DNA of 64,000 bases, taken from Chungangia koreensis. GTDB lineage: Bacteria > Bacillota > Bacilli > Bacillales_A > Planococcaceae. The translations under genes were made by a program, and so were the position numbers. The notes beneath the pieces were generated by a model. It saw only the letters and a list, made by a program, of their open reading frames with translations. It was not told where the DNA came from and did not search any database. Location: positions 248,001 to 312,000 of the forward strand of contig NZ_JBHSEC010000002.1 in NCBI RefSeq assembly GCF_042651785.1, in the 5' to 3' direction. Of this stretch, positions 44,191 through 53,281 are shown piece after piece; position 1 is the stretch's first letter; every line of letters begins with the position of its first letter.

Positions 44191-44388
44191 CGTACATTTC
44201 TCCTTTTTTACACCTTATTATGATAAGGGAGGAACAGGCTAAAATACAAGGATTTCTTATTTTACACGGGGAGGATTGTAAAGGATCAGAGTTTTTGGGG
44301 ATTAAGTTCTCGCTTGTGAGGATTAAATGCCGAATTTCAAGGATCAACCACTCCACTTATAAAGTTATCCCGCCCGTTCCAAACCAAC

Positions 44389-44435
44389 AAAAAACGAGAT
44401 GGTGCTCCCCTAAACAAAGGCCCTCCATCTCGTTT
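44389..44435 (-). terminator. Terminator of murE
   Basis: Eleven-bp stem AAACGAGATGG/CCATCTCGTTT with a T run on the minus strand, just past the murE stop. Confidence 0.88.
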
Positions 44436-44440
44436 ATCCA

Positions 44441-45925
44441 TTATTTTAACTGGGTTGAATCCGAGAACTTCTTTTTCGCCTCACGTAGAGCAATTTCCGT
44501 ATCACTGTGTGGAAATTTCGTGTTGCCGATAATTTGGTAATCCTCATGCCCTTTTCCAGCAAAGATGATCATATCTCCCGGTTCCGCCACTTCAATCGCA
44601 TGTTTAACGGCTTCCGCACGGTCACCTATTAAAGCAAAATGATCATGTTGCATTCCTTTAGCGAGATCATTGATGATACTGTCATATTCCTCATACCGTG
44701 GGTCGTCCGTCGTCAAAATTACATAGTCGGCAGCAGAAGCTTTCTCTGCCATCGTTGGTCTTTTCGATTTATCGCGGTTTCCACCCGTACCGATGAGGAA
44801 TATCAACTTATTCTTTTCATACGGTTCAACCGAACTGATCGCCTTTTCGATCGCATCGGGCGTATGGGCGTAGTCAACGAAAATGGAAATCGGGGCTTCC
44901 GTCTCCACCTTTTGCATACGGCCTTTAATAGGCGGGATTTCTCGAAGCTGTTCAACAATCATCTCCATTGGTAGCCCTTTTGCATATAATGCAGCTGCTG
45001 CAGCCAATGCATTTGAAACATTGAACTCACCGATCAGCCGCATTTTCACGTGGTAAGAACCAGAAGGCGTCTCCATGTCAAAAGCCGTGCCTAACTCATC
45101 GACCTTAATATTCGTCCCTTTAAATAACGCGTCATTCCGGATTCCATAAGTTAAGACAGGGAATGATGTCATTTCCATCATTCGCGCAGACCAAGGATCA
45201 TCCGCATTCAGTACAGCGAATTTTTGTTTTTCAAAATCCTGCCCTAACTGGGCAAATAAAAGACCTTTCGCCTGACCATACCGTTCCATCGTACCATGGA
45301 AGTCGAGATGGTCATGAGTGAGATTCGTAAAGACGGCAATATCAAAATCCACTCCAGCTAATCGTCCCTCTACAAGTCCATGGGAAGAAACCTCCATGAT
45401 CATGGACTGGCAGTCTTCTGCTACAGCCTGGTGTATCATTTGCTGAGTTGAAAGCACATCACTAGTTGTATTGGCTGATTCGTATAGGATTCCATTCAGA
45501 TTAAAGCCTATTGTTCCCGAAAGAGCAGAACGCTCACCCGTGTTTTGTAATATTTGATGGATAATGCCGCTTACGCTCGTTTTTCCATTCGTTCCGGTTA
45601 CCCCGATCATCGTCATTTTCTTCGACGGATATCGATAGTATGCGGAAGCTAACCAACCAATTGCGCGATGTGTATTTTGGACGAGTACAAGTGCCGCTTT
45701 TGAAAAATCGATCTCCACTTCTCTCTCGGCTACAATGATCCTCGCTCCGTTGGCTATCGCCTGGTCAACAAAATCATGGCCGTCTACAGTGAATCCTTTT
45801 ATGCACACAAACATGCCCCCAGGGAGGACACTGCGTGAGTCGACAGCTAAATCTTCCACTTCTTCCGGAAGCGTTCCTAAAACCTGTTTAACTAAAAGGC
45901 AGTTTAGAAGTTCCTTTGTCAGCAT
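44441..45925 (-). CDS. murE: UDP-MurNAc-tripeptide synthetase MurE
   Basis: 494 residues. Substrate-binding N-terminus, central ATP motif GVTGTNGKTS, carbamylated-Lys region, and C-terminal GTGGNRDKSKRP and KGHEDYQ. Adds the third amino acid of the peptidoglycan stem peptide. The specificity loop reads TTDDPRYEE, that is DDPR. DNPR is the meso-diaminopimelate signature, while lysine-adding enzymes have D(D/N)P with N or A. Its location next to prfC, outside a division cluster, is the staphylococcal arrangement, where MurE adds L-lysine. The added residue is therefore uncertain. SD GGAGGG, ATG 45925. Confidence 0.93.
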   Translation of the reverse strand: MLTKELLNCLLVKQVLGTLPEEVEDLAVDSRSVLPGGMFVCIKGFTVDGHDFVDQAIANGARIIVAEREVEIDFSKAALVLVQNTHRAIGWLASAYYRYPSKKMTMIGVTGTNGKTSVSGIIHQILQNTGERSALSGTIGFNLNGILYESANTTSDVLSTQQMIHQAVAEDCQSMIMEVSSHGLVEGRLAGVDFDIAVFTNLTHDHLDFHGTMERYGQAKGLLFAQLGQDFEKQKFAVLNADDPWSARMMEMTSFPVLTYGIRNDALFKGTNIKVDELGTAFDMETPSGSYHVKMRLIGEFNVSNALAAAAALYAKGLPMEMIVEQLREIPPIKGRMQKVETEAPISIFVDYAHTPDAIEKAISSVEPYEKNKLIFLIGTGGNRDKSKRPTMAEKASAADYVILTTDDPRYEEYDSIINDLAKGMQHDHFALIGDRAEAVKHAIEVAEPGDMIIFAGKGHEDYQIIGNTKFPHSDTEIALREAKKKFSDSTQLK

Positions 45926-45928
45926 TCA

Positions 45929-46990
45929 TCATCCCTCCTGCTTTTCACTCATGGGTGATGTGACATAGGCATACAGCAATGCATATGTGGCTTTCAACGA
46001 ATCTACATGTGTCCGTTCAAACGCATGGGAAGCTTCGATTCCCGGCCCGAATAAAGCATGCTTCACATCAAAGCCAGCACGAATCGCCGCAGAAGCATCA
46101 GAGCCATAATAAGGATAGATATCCAACTTGTAATCGATCGCATTTTGCTCTGCCAATCCGACAAGCGACCGTGTCAATTCATAATGGTAAGGTCCGCTTG
46201 AATCCTTAGCACATATGGACACTGTGTATTCGTCAGATTCCTGTCCGTCACCGATTGCCCCCATATCGACAGCAATATACTCTACAGTTTCTGCAGGAAT
46301 ATTTGAATTTCCGCCATAACCGATTTCTTCATTGTTTGAAATATAAAAATGAGTAGTATGCGGGAGAGCCGTCTCTTCTTCTTTAATAGCCTTCATCAAT
46401 TGTAAAAGAAGTGTAGTACTCGCTTTGTCGTCTAAATGACGGGATTTTATGAATCCTGAATCTGTGTATTCGAATCTCGGGTCAAACGACACAAAATCAC
46501 CGACACTAATTCCAAGTGCTTTTACGTCATCGGCATTAAAAACTTTTTCATCAATACGGACTTCGATGTTTTCTGCACTTCGTTCCGCTTTTGCAGAGTC
46601 TTTATATACATGGACAGTTGTTTGGTGCATCAAGATCGTCCCGCGGACAGTCCCTTTAGCTGTATGTATATAACAAGACTCACCTTCTACCGCATTCCAA
46701 TTGAAGCCGCCGACCATCGTCAGTTTCAAACGTCCGCTGCTTTTAATCTCCTTCACCATCGCCCCAAGTGTATCTGTGTGGGCTGTCAGTAAGCGATGAC
46801 GACTTTGATCTTTCCCTTCAATTGTCGCAATCAGTGCGCCTTTGTTCGTCTTTTTGAATGAAATGCCATTTTTTATGAAGAAATTAGACATATATTCCAT
46901 AATTTCATTTGTATAACCGGAAGGGCTTGGAATGTTCACGAGTTTCTCTAACAACGCAACTGTTTCCTGCTCCTTGAATTGAATTGTCAT
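45929..46990 (-). CDS. M42 family metallopeptidase
   Basis: 353 residues. Zinc ligands and catalytic residues in order: HTDTLG (His, Asp), RHLDDKA, NNEEIGYGG (catalytic and zinc Glu), VDMGAIGDG and a C-terminal SHAFERTH. Glutamyl-aminopeptidase/FrvX-like; these form dodecameric tetrahedral particles that trim peptides. GTGGAGG ribosome site. It precedes murE by 3 nt, so the two are likely co-transcribed. Confidence 0.92.
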   Translation of the reverse strand: MTIQFKEQETVALLEKLVNIPSPSGYTNEIMEYMSNFFIKNGISFKKTNKGALIATIEGKDQSRHRLLTAHTDTLGAMVKEIKSSGRLKLTMVGGFNWNAVEGESCYIHTAKGTVRGTILMHQTTVHVYKDSAKAERSAENIEVRIDEKVFNADDVKALGISVGDFVSFDPRFEYTDSGFIKSRHLDDKASTTLLLQLMKAIKEEETALPHTTHFYISNNEEIGYGGNSNIPAETVEYIAVDMGAIGDGQESDEYTVSICAKDSSGPYHYELTRSLVGLAEQNAIDYKLDIYPYYGSDASAAIRAGFDVKHALFGPGIEASHAFERTHVDSLKATYALLYAYVTSPMSEKQEG

Positions 46991-47036
46991 AAGTCAAAAC
47001 CTCCACTTTTTACGATGATAACAAAAAACAACATTT

Positions 47037-47062
47037 TCCGACAAAGAATTTTCGTGTATGAT
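47037..47062 (+). promoter_or_regulatory. Kinase promoter with Spo0A-box-like site
   Basis: TATGAT at 47057-47062 with only a poor -35 at the expected position. There, the opposite strand reads TTTGTCGGA (47037-47045), one mismatch from the Spo0A box TTTGTCRAA. Overlap of a 0A box with a weak -35 is typical of Spo0A-activated sigma-A promoters. Confidence 0.45.
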
Positions 47063-47110
47063 GGGTACATACGTAAAAACTTCCCAATATTTGCCGACTG
47101 AGGTTCAAAC

Positions 47111-48706
47111 ATGAATTACTACTCTTTACTTTACAACAAGAATATAGCAACCATAAGCCTTTTTATCCTTGGCTCACTGCTTCACCTCATAGCGATGCCT
47201 ATCTTTCCGCAAGAGTTTACAGTCACAACTCCTTATTACTGTTTACTATTTGGAGCGATCATGTATTTCGTATGCATAAAAAGGAAAAATTGCTGCCCGT
47301 TTATGTGGATTATGATCATCGGCAGTAATCTTGCCGTTTTCCACTTGAATGTAACGGCACCCCTTTTTGTCCATACCCTATTTTTCATTGTGCCTTTTAT
47401 TCTAAGCGGGATCTATAATATCCCCCGTCTTAATATTACTCTTTTATGTTTAACATTGGTAGAGAGCACCTACTTGTATTTAAGTTACAAAGAAACTTAT
47501 TTCTCGACCATCCAGATTTATGATCTTTATGCGGTATTCATCTTATTTGCTTATATAGTTAGCATTTCATTCGTGAAAGCCCTCATCACAAGAGCTACTT
47601 GGAACGGCATCACAAAGGAACGGGATACAATGGAGAATCGATACACTTCCAAGCAGAACTTCCTTCGTCTTTTTATTGAGCATACGAATGATGCCATCGC
47701 TATATTCGATTTGGATGATTCCATCATGGAAGTAAATCCGGCCTTTGAAAAAATGTACGGTTGGTCTCGGGAGGAATGTATCGGAAACAAACTCCCGTTA
47801 TATCCGGAGTACCGAAGAGAAGATGTACGGCGCCGTTCCAGAATGGTCCGTAAAGGTGAGAGTTTCCAAATGCTTGAAGTGAAAGATGTTAAAAGGGACG
47901 GCACAGTAATGGATGTGCAATTGACACTTAATCCGATTTTCAATGAAAAGGGAGACGTCATCGCCACGTCATTGATTGCTCGAGATATCTCTTTTAAAGT
48001 AGAAAAAGAAAGACTGACTCTTGAAGCAGAAAAGTTGAAGGTTGCTGGAGAGATGGCTGCTGGGGTTGCTCATGAAATCCGTAATCCGATGACAGTCATT
48101 TCCAGTTTCGTACAAATGATGAATGCCGAGCGACATAATCCGTATCGGGAGTATACCGCAGTAGTTGAAACTGAATTGAAGCGGATCGATGAGATTCTCA
48201 GTGAGTACTTAGTTCTTGCCAAACCAAGTGCAACCATCAAATCTGACCTGAACCTTCATAAATTAATCAGTGATGTCATGATTTTATTCGGGCCGGAAAT
48301 GAACAACCGGAAAATTACGGCGACTGTCGATTCAGTGGCTGCCTGTGCAGAAGTAGTTGCCGAAGAGAAGATGATGAAGCAGTTGTTCATCAATCTGTTG
48401 AAAAATTCGATTGAAGCTGTTGAAAATGCAGGGATCATTCAAGTAAAAATAGAAAATCAGAATGATCACTTCATTGATATCACCATTACGGATAACGGGG
48501 TTGGAATGAGTGAGGAAGTTCTAAATAAGGTCTTTGAACCTTTTTATACGACTAAAGAAGCTGGAACAGGTCTTGGTATGATGATTTCACAAAAAATCAT
48601 AAATGATCACGGTGGTAAAATTCATATTGAGAGTGAAATGGACGTAGGCACTTCCATTAAGGTTACACTACCGGTTGTTCCTACAAATTCACCCGTATAC
48701 GCATAA
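47111..48706 (+). CDS. Membrane PAS sensor histidine kinase
   Basis: 531 residues. About six membrane segments in residues 10-165 with short loops, no large sensor loop, then one PAS/PAC (about 190-300), HisKA with AAGVAHEIRNPMTVISSF and HATPase with LFINLLKNSIEAVENAG, DNGVGMS and GTGLGMMI. The layout resembles KinB-type sporulation kinases. No response regulator adjacent, which suggests phosphorelay input. GAGGTTCAAAC upstream of ATG. Confidence 0.88.
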   Translation: MNYYSLLYNKNIATISLFILGSLLHLIAMPIFPQEFTVTTPYYCLLFGAIMYFVCIKRKNCCPFMWIMIIGSNLAVFHLNVTAPLFVHTLFFIVPFILSGIYNIPRLNITLLCLTLVESTYLYLSYKETYFSTIQIYDLYAVFILFAYIVSISFVKALITRATWNGITKERDTMENRYTSKQNFLRLFIEHTNDAIAIFDLDDSIMEVNPAFEKMYGWSREECIGNKLPLYPEYRREDVRRRSRMVRKGESFQMLEVKDVKRDGTVMDVQLTLNPIFNEKGDVIATSLIARDISFKVEKERLTLEAEKLKVAGEMAAGVAHEIRNPMTVISSFVQMMNAERHNPYREYTAVVETELKRIDEILSEYLVLAKPSATIKSDLNLHKLISDVMILFGPEMNNRKITATVDSVAACAEVVAEEKMMKQLFINLLKNSIEAVENAGIIQVKIENQNDHFIDITITDNGVGMSEEVLNKVFEPFYTTKEAGTGLGMMISQKIINDHGGKIHIESEMDVGTSIKVTLPVVPTNSPVYA

Positions 48707-48748
48707 AAAAGATCAAGATTTGCCTCTTTGGCTAATCTTGATCTCTTT
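48706..48748. terminator. Bidirectional terminator, kinase / aldehyde dehydrogenase
   Basis: GATCAAGATT/AATCTTGATC 10-bp stem with A and T runs on the two sides, between converging genes. Confidence 0.88.
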
Positions 48749-48755
48749 CTTTTCG

Positions 48756-50144
48756 TTAGTTAAACATTGACCGAACTAACTTGATTTTATTTTTATATGG
48801 CGGGTACGCAATCTTTAATGGGATCGTAGTATTCTTTTTCATAATCGATTTCGCGTGAGTGAACGATTCAAAGCTGTATTTGCCATGGTAGGCATTTAAT
48901 CCGGAATTCCCGACTCCACCAAAAGGCAAGTTTACATTGCCGACATGAGAAATGGTGTCATTGATGCAGCCTCCTCCGAATGGTAATTCGTTCAGAAAGA
49001 AGTTCTCAGCCTTTTGGTTCTCGGTGAACATATATGCAGCCAGCGGTTTTGGACGCTGACGGATTTGGTGAACAATCTCGCCTAAATTGTCGTATGTCAT
49101 AATCGGTAAAATCGGTCCAAAGATTTCATCTTCCATTGACGGGTTGTCCCATCCGATGCCATCTAAAATAGTCGGCTCGATAAACAAATCATTCCGATCG
49201 GTCCTGCCGCCAAAGACGATGTTATTCTGCTCTTTACGTAGAATTCCCTCAAGGCGATCGAAATGGCGTTCATTAATGATGCGAACAAAATCCGGACTTG
49301 CTTGTGTATCGTGGCCATAGAAGTCTTCGATTGTCCGGGTTAATTTTTTCAGGAATTTGTCCCTTACAGAATGATGCACAAGGACGTAATCAGGTGCAAC
49401 ACATGTCTGCCCAGCATTTGTGAACTTGCCCCAGGCAATCCGTTCAGCCGCCCGTTGAATATTCGCCGTCTGATCGACGATAGCTGGACTTTTTCCTCCA
49501 AGTTCCAGCGTCAGTGGCGTCAAACGCTCGGATGCAGCCCTCATGATCACCTTGCCGACGCTGACACTTCCCGTAAAGAAAATATAGTCAAACGGTGCAT
49601 GGATCAGGACTGTCGTTTCTTCTTTTTCTCCCTCTACAACTCGTACATATTCTGGTTCAAATGTTGATGAAAGCATTTTTCTAATGACTGCACTCGTATG
49701 GACAGCCATTTCAGACGGTTTTACTATCGCACAATTGCCCCCTGCGATTGCACCGATTAGCGGCTCCATAACAAGTTGGAATGGATAGTTGAAAGGAGCA
49801 ATAATTAGAACCGAACCATACGGCTCACGCACGATGAAACTCTTCGCCGGTTGTAAGTGAATCGGCGTTTTAACCTGTTCTATTTTCATCCAGTCATCTA
49901 AATTCCGAACCATAGTATCGATACTATCTAAAACGAAACCAACTTCCGTTACGTATGCTTCGAACTCACTTTTGCGCAAGTCCTTCCACAACGCCTGAAG
50001 AATTTCAGCTTCATATATTTTAATGGTTTCTTTCAAACGAAGAAGCCGTTCCTTCCGAAAATCGGAGCTTTTCGTTACACCTGTGTAATAAAACCTCTTT
50101 TGCTTGTCCAACATAACGGCAACATCTTTTTCCGTAAAATTCAT
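48756..50144 (-). CDS. Aldehyde dehydrogenase (class 3 / YwdH-like)
   Basis: 462 residues, shorter than class 1/2 enzymes and typical of fatty or class-3 aldehyde dehydrogenases. Motifs: PFNYPF (proton-relay Asn), FTGSVSVGK (cofactor loop), LELGGKSPAIV (catalytic Glu) and NAGQTCVAPDY (nucleophile Cys). It probably oxidises medium/long-chain or aromatic aldehydes with NAD(P). GAAGGGGAGTG ribosome site. Transcribed alone. Confidence 0.9.
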   Translation of the reverse strand: MNFTEKDVAVMLDKQKRFYYTGVTKSSDFRKERLLRLKETIKIYEAEILQALWKDLRKSEFEAYVTEVGFVLDSIDTMVRNLDDWMKIEQVKTPIHLQPAKSFIVREPYGSVLIIAPFNYPFQLVMEPLIGAIAGGNCAIVKPSEMAVHTSAVIRKMLSSTFEPEYVRVVEGEKEETTVLIHAPFDYIFFTGSVSVGKVIMRAASERLTPLTLELGGKSPAIVDQTANIQRAAERIAWGKFTNAGQTCVAPDYVLVHHSVRDKFLKKLTRTIEDFYGHDTQASPDFVRIINERHFDRLEGILRKEQNNIVFGGRTDRNDLFIEPTILDGIGWDNPSMEDEIFGPILPIMTYDNLGEIVHQIRQRPKPLAAYMFTENQKAENFFLNELPFGGGCINDTISHVGNVNLPFGGVGNSGLNAYHGKYSFESFTHAKSIMKKNTTIPLKIAYPPYKNKIKLVRSMFN

Positions 50145-50216
50145 GGATTCACTCCCCTTCTACGGTATATTTTAGTGTCATATTCAACTGTTTGCAAAAC
50201 ATTGACTATAAAATAG

Positions 50217-50240
50217 ACTGCCCGGAACTTTCCGGGCAGT
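50217..50240. terminator. Hairpin downstream of cotJC
   Basis: Perfect 10-bp ACTGCCCGGA/TCCGGGCAGT stem between cotJC and the aldehyde dehydrogenase promoter. AT-rich flank but no solid T run, so it is a weak terminator. Confidence 0.6.
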
Positions 50241-50305
50241 GTATAGTAAACACTTTAAATGGCATGATCTATTTAGCCATTACAAAGTGGAATTTTGCGT
50301 TGAAA

Positions 50306-50875
50306 TTAGAAAATCTTCTTTTGATTACGATCTTCTTTAATCATTTCAACTGCTTCCCGGAACCTCATCGAATGGATATTTTCACGTTCGCGCAAGAAGC
50401 GTAAAGAATCATTAATATCTGGATCATCGGAAATATCAATCAGCCATTGATATGTCGCTCTCGCTTTTTCCTCCGCTGCGATATCCTCATATAAGTCTGC
50501 AATCGGGTCTCCCTTTGCCTGAATATAGGTTGCTGTCCAAGGTGCGCCTGCCGCATTATGATAGAACAACGCATGGCCGTGGTTAACGAAGTGCTCCCCA
50601 AGCCCTGCCGCGACCAGTTGATCAGGGGTCGCATCTTTTGTCAGCTTGTAAACCATCGTTGCGATCATTTCCAAATGAGCAAACTCTTCTGTCCCGATAT
50701 CCGTTAGTAAGCCGACAACCTTATCAGGAATGGTGTACCTTTGATTCAAATAACGAAGGGCCGCTGCAAGCTCCCCATCGGCACCACCATATTGCTCGAT
50801 TAAATATTTCGCCAATCGCGGGTTACATTGGCTAACTTTCACTGGATATTGCAATTTTTTATCATATGTCCACAT
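50306..50875 (-). CDS. cotJC: Spore coat protein CotJC (manganese-catalase family)
   Basis: 189 residues, helical, following B. subtilis CotJC: MWTYDKKLQYP, QYGGADGELAAALRYLNQRY, DIGTEEFAHLEMI (Glu/His ligands of the dimanganese site), and a second Glu/His set in AEEKARATYQWL. Belongs to the manganese catalase family and is incorporated into the spore coat. GGAGGAGAC ribosome site. Last gene of the cotJ operon. Confidence 0.95.
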   Translation of the reverse strand: MWTYDKKLQYPVKVSQCNPRLAKYLIEQYGGADGELAAALRYLNQRYTIPDKVVGLLTDIGTEEFAHLEMIATMVYKLTKDATPDQLVAAGLGEHFVNHGHALFYHNAAGAPWTATYIQAKGDPIADLYEDIAAEEKARATYQWLIDISDDPDINDSLRFLRERENIHSMRFREAVEMIKEDRNQKKIF

Positions 50876-50891
50876 AGGATCGTCTCCTCCC

Positions 50892-51164
50892 TTAAATCTG
50901 CCATGGCCAAGGTGGCTGACTCCAGCGCCATCCAGCTTCCAGTAATTCTTTCGAAGGGACGGAATGCATATTCAGTGGACCGAATTGCTGTTCATATTCA
51001 TGGCGCACATGCTTTGCCCATTTCGTCGCTTCTCTCCACTTAGTCAATGCTTCTAAGTCATTCGGATGGGTATCTAAATACAGCTGCCATTCCACAACCT
51101 CGAAATCGGCAATCTGCACTGCATTAAGCATCTCAAACTGTTGTTGGGAAATTCCGGTCGTCAT
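50892..51164 (-). CDS. cotJB: Spore coat protein CotJB
   Basis: 90 residues, with QQQFEMLNAVQIADFEVVEWQLYLDTHPNDLEAL matching the CotJB family. Overlaps cotJA by ATGA and is followed closely by cotJC. Needed with CotJA and CotJC for coat assembly. GGAGGAAGG ribosome site. Confidence 0.93.
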   Translation of the reverse strand: MTTGISQQQFEMLNAVQIADFEVVEWQLYLDTHPNDLEALTKWREATKWAKHVRHEYEQQFGPLNMHSVPSKELLEAGWRWSQPPWPWQI

Positions 51165-51385
51165 GAGATGCCTTCCTCCTTGGAAAAGCCATCTACGAAC
51201 ATTGGCCAGAGAGTTCCATGCATGAGAGCAGCTTCAGGTGAGAACTGCTTAGCTCCCGCCGGCTGGAACGTATAGAATAGTGGCGGAGGCAGGACATATT
51301 TTTTAACGACCATTGGTGGACACGGATTCAATCCGGAATTATATGGATAATAATAACCCCGAAATACGGACTGTCGTATTGTCAT
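51161..51385 (-). CDS. cotJA: Spore coat-associated protein CotJA
   Basis: About 74 residues, rich in Pro and Tyr, with FQPAGAKQFSPEAALMHGTLWP typical of CotJA. First gene of the operon. The ribosome site GAGGAG is only 2 nt from ATG 51385, so the exact start is uncertain; a GTG immediately before it (51388) is also in frame. Sporulation (sigma-E) control is expected from the orthologue, but I could not place a convincing promoter. Confidence 0.88.
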   Translation of the reverse strand: MTIRQSVFRGYYYPYNSGLNPCPPMVVKKYVLPPPLFYTFQPAGAKQFSPEAALMHGTLWPMFVDGFSKEEGIS

Positions 51386-51388
51386 CAC

Positions 51389-51740
51389 TCCTCTGTGCTT
51401 ATATTATGTAGGCAGTTCACTCATGACACGGCTTCATGAGTTCTTTTGAAATATTTAAAATAGAAGAATTTTATTTTTTTATTTTTTCTATACATGATTT
51501 TCAAATGGAACGGACATACTTAAAAGTACTCGGTGAGACAAAAAGAATCCGTGAATTTTGAAACAAAAACTTAATATTGCATAAATCATCGGGAAAAACC
51601 CTGTTCCGGCAACTGTTTCCGCCCACTTTCCGAAATTGATCATTTCAAGTAAAGAAGGGATTACCAGTTATTTCCGAATTAAATATAGAAATGTTGGGTA
51701 TAGAAGAGTACACTCAATTTAGAACAGGAGGAAATGAACC
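51389..51740. other. Intergenic region cotJA / small ORF
   Basis: AT-rich spacer. On the plus strand GGGTAT near 51695 and a GAATTA 14 nt before it are a weak sigma-B-like pair; this is not convincing. No hairpin or other gene seen. Confidence 0.4.
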
Positions 51741-51893
51741 ATGATGAAAACAGACAATAGTTGGTGGGAAACAATCTTTACAGGAAGCCTGTCATTAGGG
51801 ATCAATAAGGAACGTTTAACTGAACTTGAACAGGAAAACTTCCTCTATTTCGAAGAGGATGAGGAACTTACGGAGGTTCCACAGACACAGTGA
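51741..51893 (+). CDS. Small acidic protein, 50 residues
   Basis: Short reading frame with a good ribosome site (ACAGGAGG, 7 nt before an ATG ATG pair). It encodes MMKTDNSWWETIFTGSLSLG followed by an acidic, Glu-rich half ending VPQTQ. No family recognised. It lies alone on the plus strand between cotJA and an MFS gene, so a sporulation or stress role is possible but unsupported. Credible as a gene because of the ribosome site and its intact frame; not proven. Confidence 0.5.
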   Translation: MMKTDNSWWETIFTGSLSLGINKERLTELEQENFLYFEEDEELTEVPQTQ

Positions 51894-51942
51894 TGCGGAT
51901 GACAGTTGCCGGCCGCTTATACAAAAGAGGTTACATATGAAA

Positions 51943-51982
51943 AGCAGCTCCCCCTTATAAAGAAGAGGAAGCTGCATTTTTT
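51943..51982. terminator. Terminator, small ORF / MFS gene
   Basis: GCAGCT...AGCTGC arms followed by TTTTTTT on the plus strand. It overlaps the MFS stop codon, so it serves converging transcripts. Confidence 0.7.
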
Positions 51983-53232
51983 TGTTCAAAAATGTTGAAA
52001 ATCACCCGGTAAAGGATTGCACTAATTACCGCGAGCAAGGCAATGATCATGAACGTCCAGAAAAAACCGAACCAAGCTGTCATCGGTATAGAAAGAGGTG
52101 CAATCATTCTCCCAATCGTATACCGCAAACTCGCAGCAGCAAAATACTGTCCCCGCTTATCCTCAGGCGCCAATTTCGAAATGAAACTTTGTTGGATCCC
52201 CGTTACGATCAACTCACCCAATGTGAAGAGGAACATCGCAATGACAAATATATAAAAATGTCCGAATAAACCGAAGATGACCATCGAAATTGCATACAAA
52301 ATGGAGGAAGTGAAAAATACATTCTTTTCTTTGAATCTTGTTACCCATTTTGTTAGTGAAACCGTCAAAAGAGCCACAATTAATCCATTTTCAGAAATGA
52401 TGAAACTGAATGCCTTTTCCCCTGTGATGATTAGTTCTTTGCCGAAAAATGTACCTAATGATTGTCTGTCGATCACTTCAGACATATATACTGGCAGGAG
52501 AAGATCCAGCTGCATAAAAGTTTGAGCTATTAAAACTCCAGCGAAGATAAACAGCAAGAACAACTTGTCTTGCATAATAATCCCGTATTCTTTCAATTGC
52601 ATCTTAACTGCTCCTATAATTCCACTCGATTTCTCCTTCATGACCTGCATAGTCTCAGCAGCCAATGATTCTTTTGTAAACTTATATAGAATCCAAGACA
52701 GAAGCAGGCACACTGCAGAACCGAATAAAATCAAACCGAAACGATGCTGGAAGAAGAAAATCCCCCCTAAAATCGGTCCGATGACAACAGCAATATTTGT
52801 TGACGTATAGAAAACGGCAAATACCCCACTCCGATGCTCCTCCGGAACTAAGTCTGCCACAACCGCCTGACTTGCCGGCCAGTAAAACGAGCCGAAGACA
52901 CCCGCCAACGTAAATCCGATGAATGCCAGCATAGGCGATTCAAGGAACGGTGAATTCCCGATTGCAAATAGAAGGAAGGATATTCCCTGCCCTGCCGCTG
53001 CAAAAACCATCATCGTCCGTCGCCCAAACCGGTCTGCACAATAACCGCCGACTAAATTGGCGGCTACCGAGAAGACTTGTGAAATAATCATTAACATGCC
53101 TGCAGCCGTCTTTCCGAACTCATCGGCAAAATAAATCGCAAGGAACGGGAAGAACATCCAGAATGTTATATTCATGAATGCTTCTCCTATTAACCTTGCT
53201 TTCAAACTACGATCCCAATCTTTTATTCTCAT
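51955..53232 (-). CDS. MFS transporter
   Basis: About 425 residues with twelve membrane segments. The loop 2-3 motif GGYCADRFGRRTMM is the MFS signature A, and a second copy-like loop follows helix 8. Probably a drug or metabolite exporter of the DHA1/YfmO type; substrate unknown. ATG 53232 is preferred, with GGGG upstream; a TTG at 53244 is also possible. Confidence 0.88.
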   Translation of the reverse strand: MRIKDWDRSLKARLIGEAFMNITFWMFFPFLAIYFADEFGKTAAGMLMIISQVFSVAANLVGGYCADRFGRRTMMVFAAAGQGISFLLFAIGNSPFLESPMLAFIGFTLAGVFGSFYWPASQAVVADLVPEEHRSGVFAVFYTSTNIAVVIGPILGGIFFFQHRFGLILFGSAVCLLLSWILYKFTKESLAAETMQVMKEKSSGIIGAVKMQLKEYGIIMQDKLFLLFIFAGVLIAQTFMQLDLLLPVYMSEVIDRQSLGTFFGKELIITGEKAFSFIISENGLIVALLTVSLTKWVTRFKEKNVFFTSSILYAISMVIFGLFGHFYIFVIAMFLFTLGELIVTGIQQSFISKLAPEDKRGQYFAAASLRYTIGRMIAPLSIPMTAWFGFFWTFMIIALLAVISAILYRVIFNIFEQKNAASSSL

Positions 53233-53281
53233 GTTATACCCCAATGATGTTTTTCTCTTATCTTATCATTGTGAATATTGC

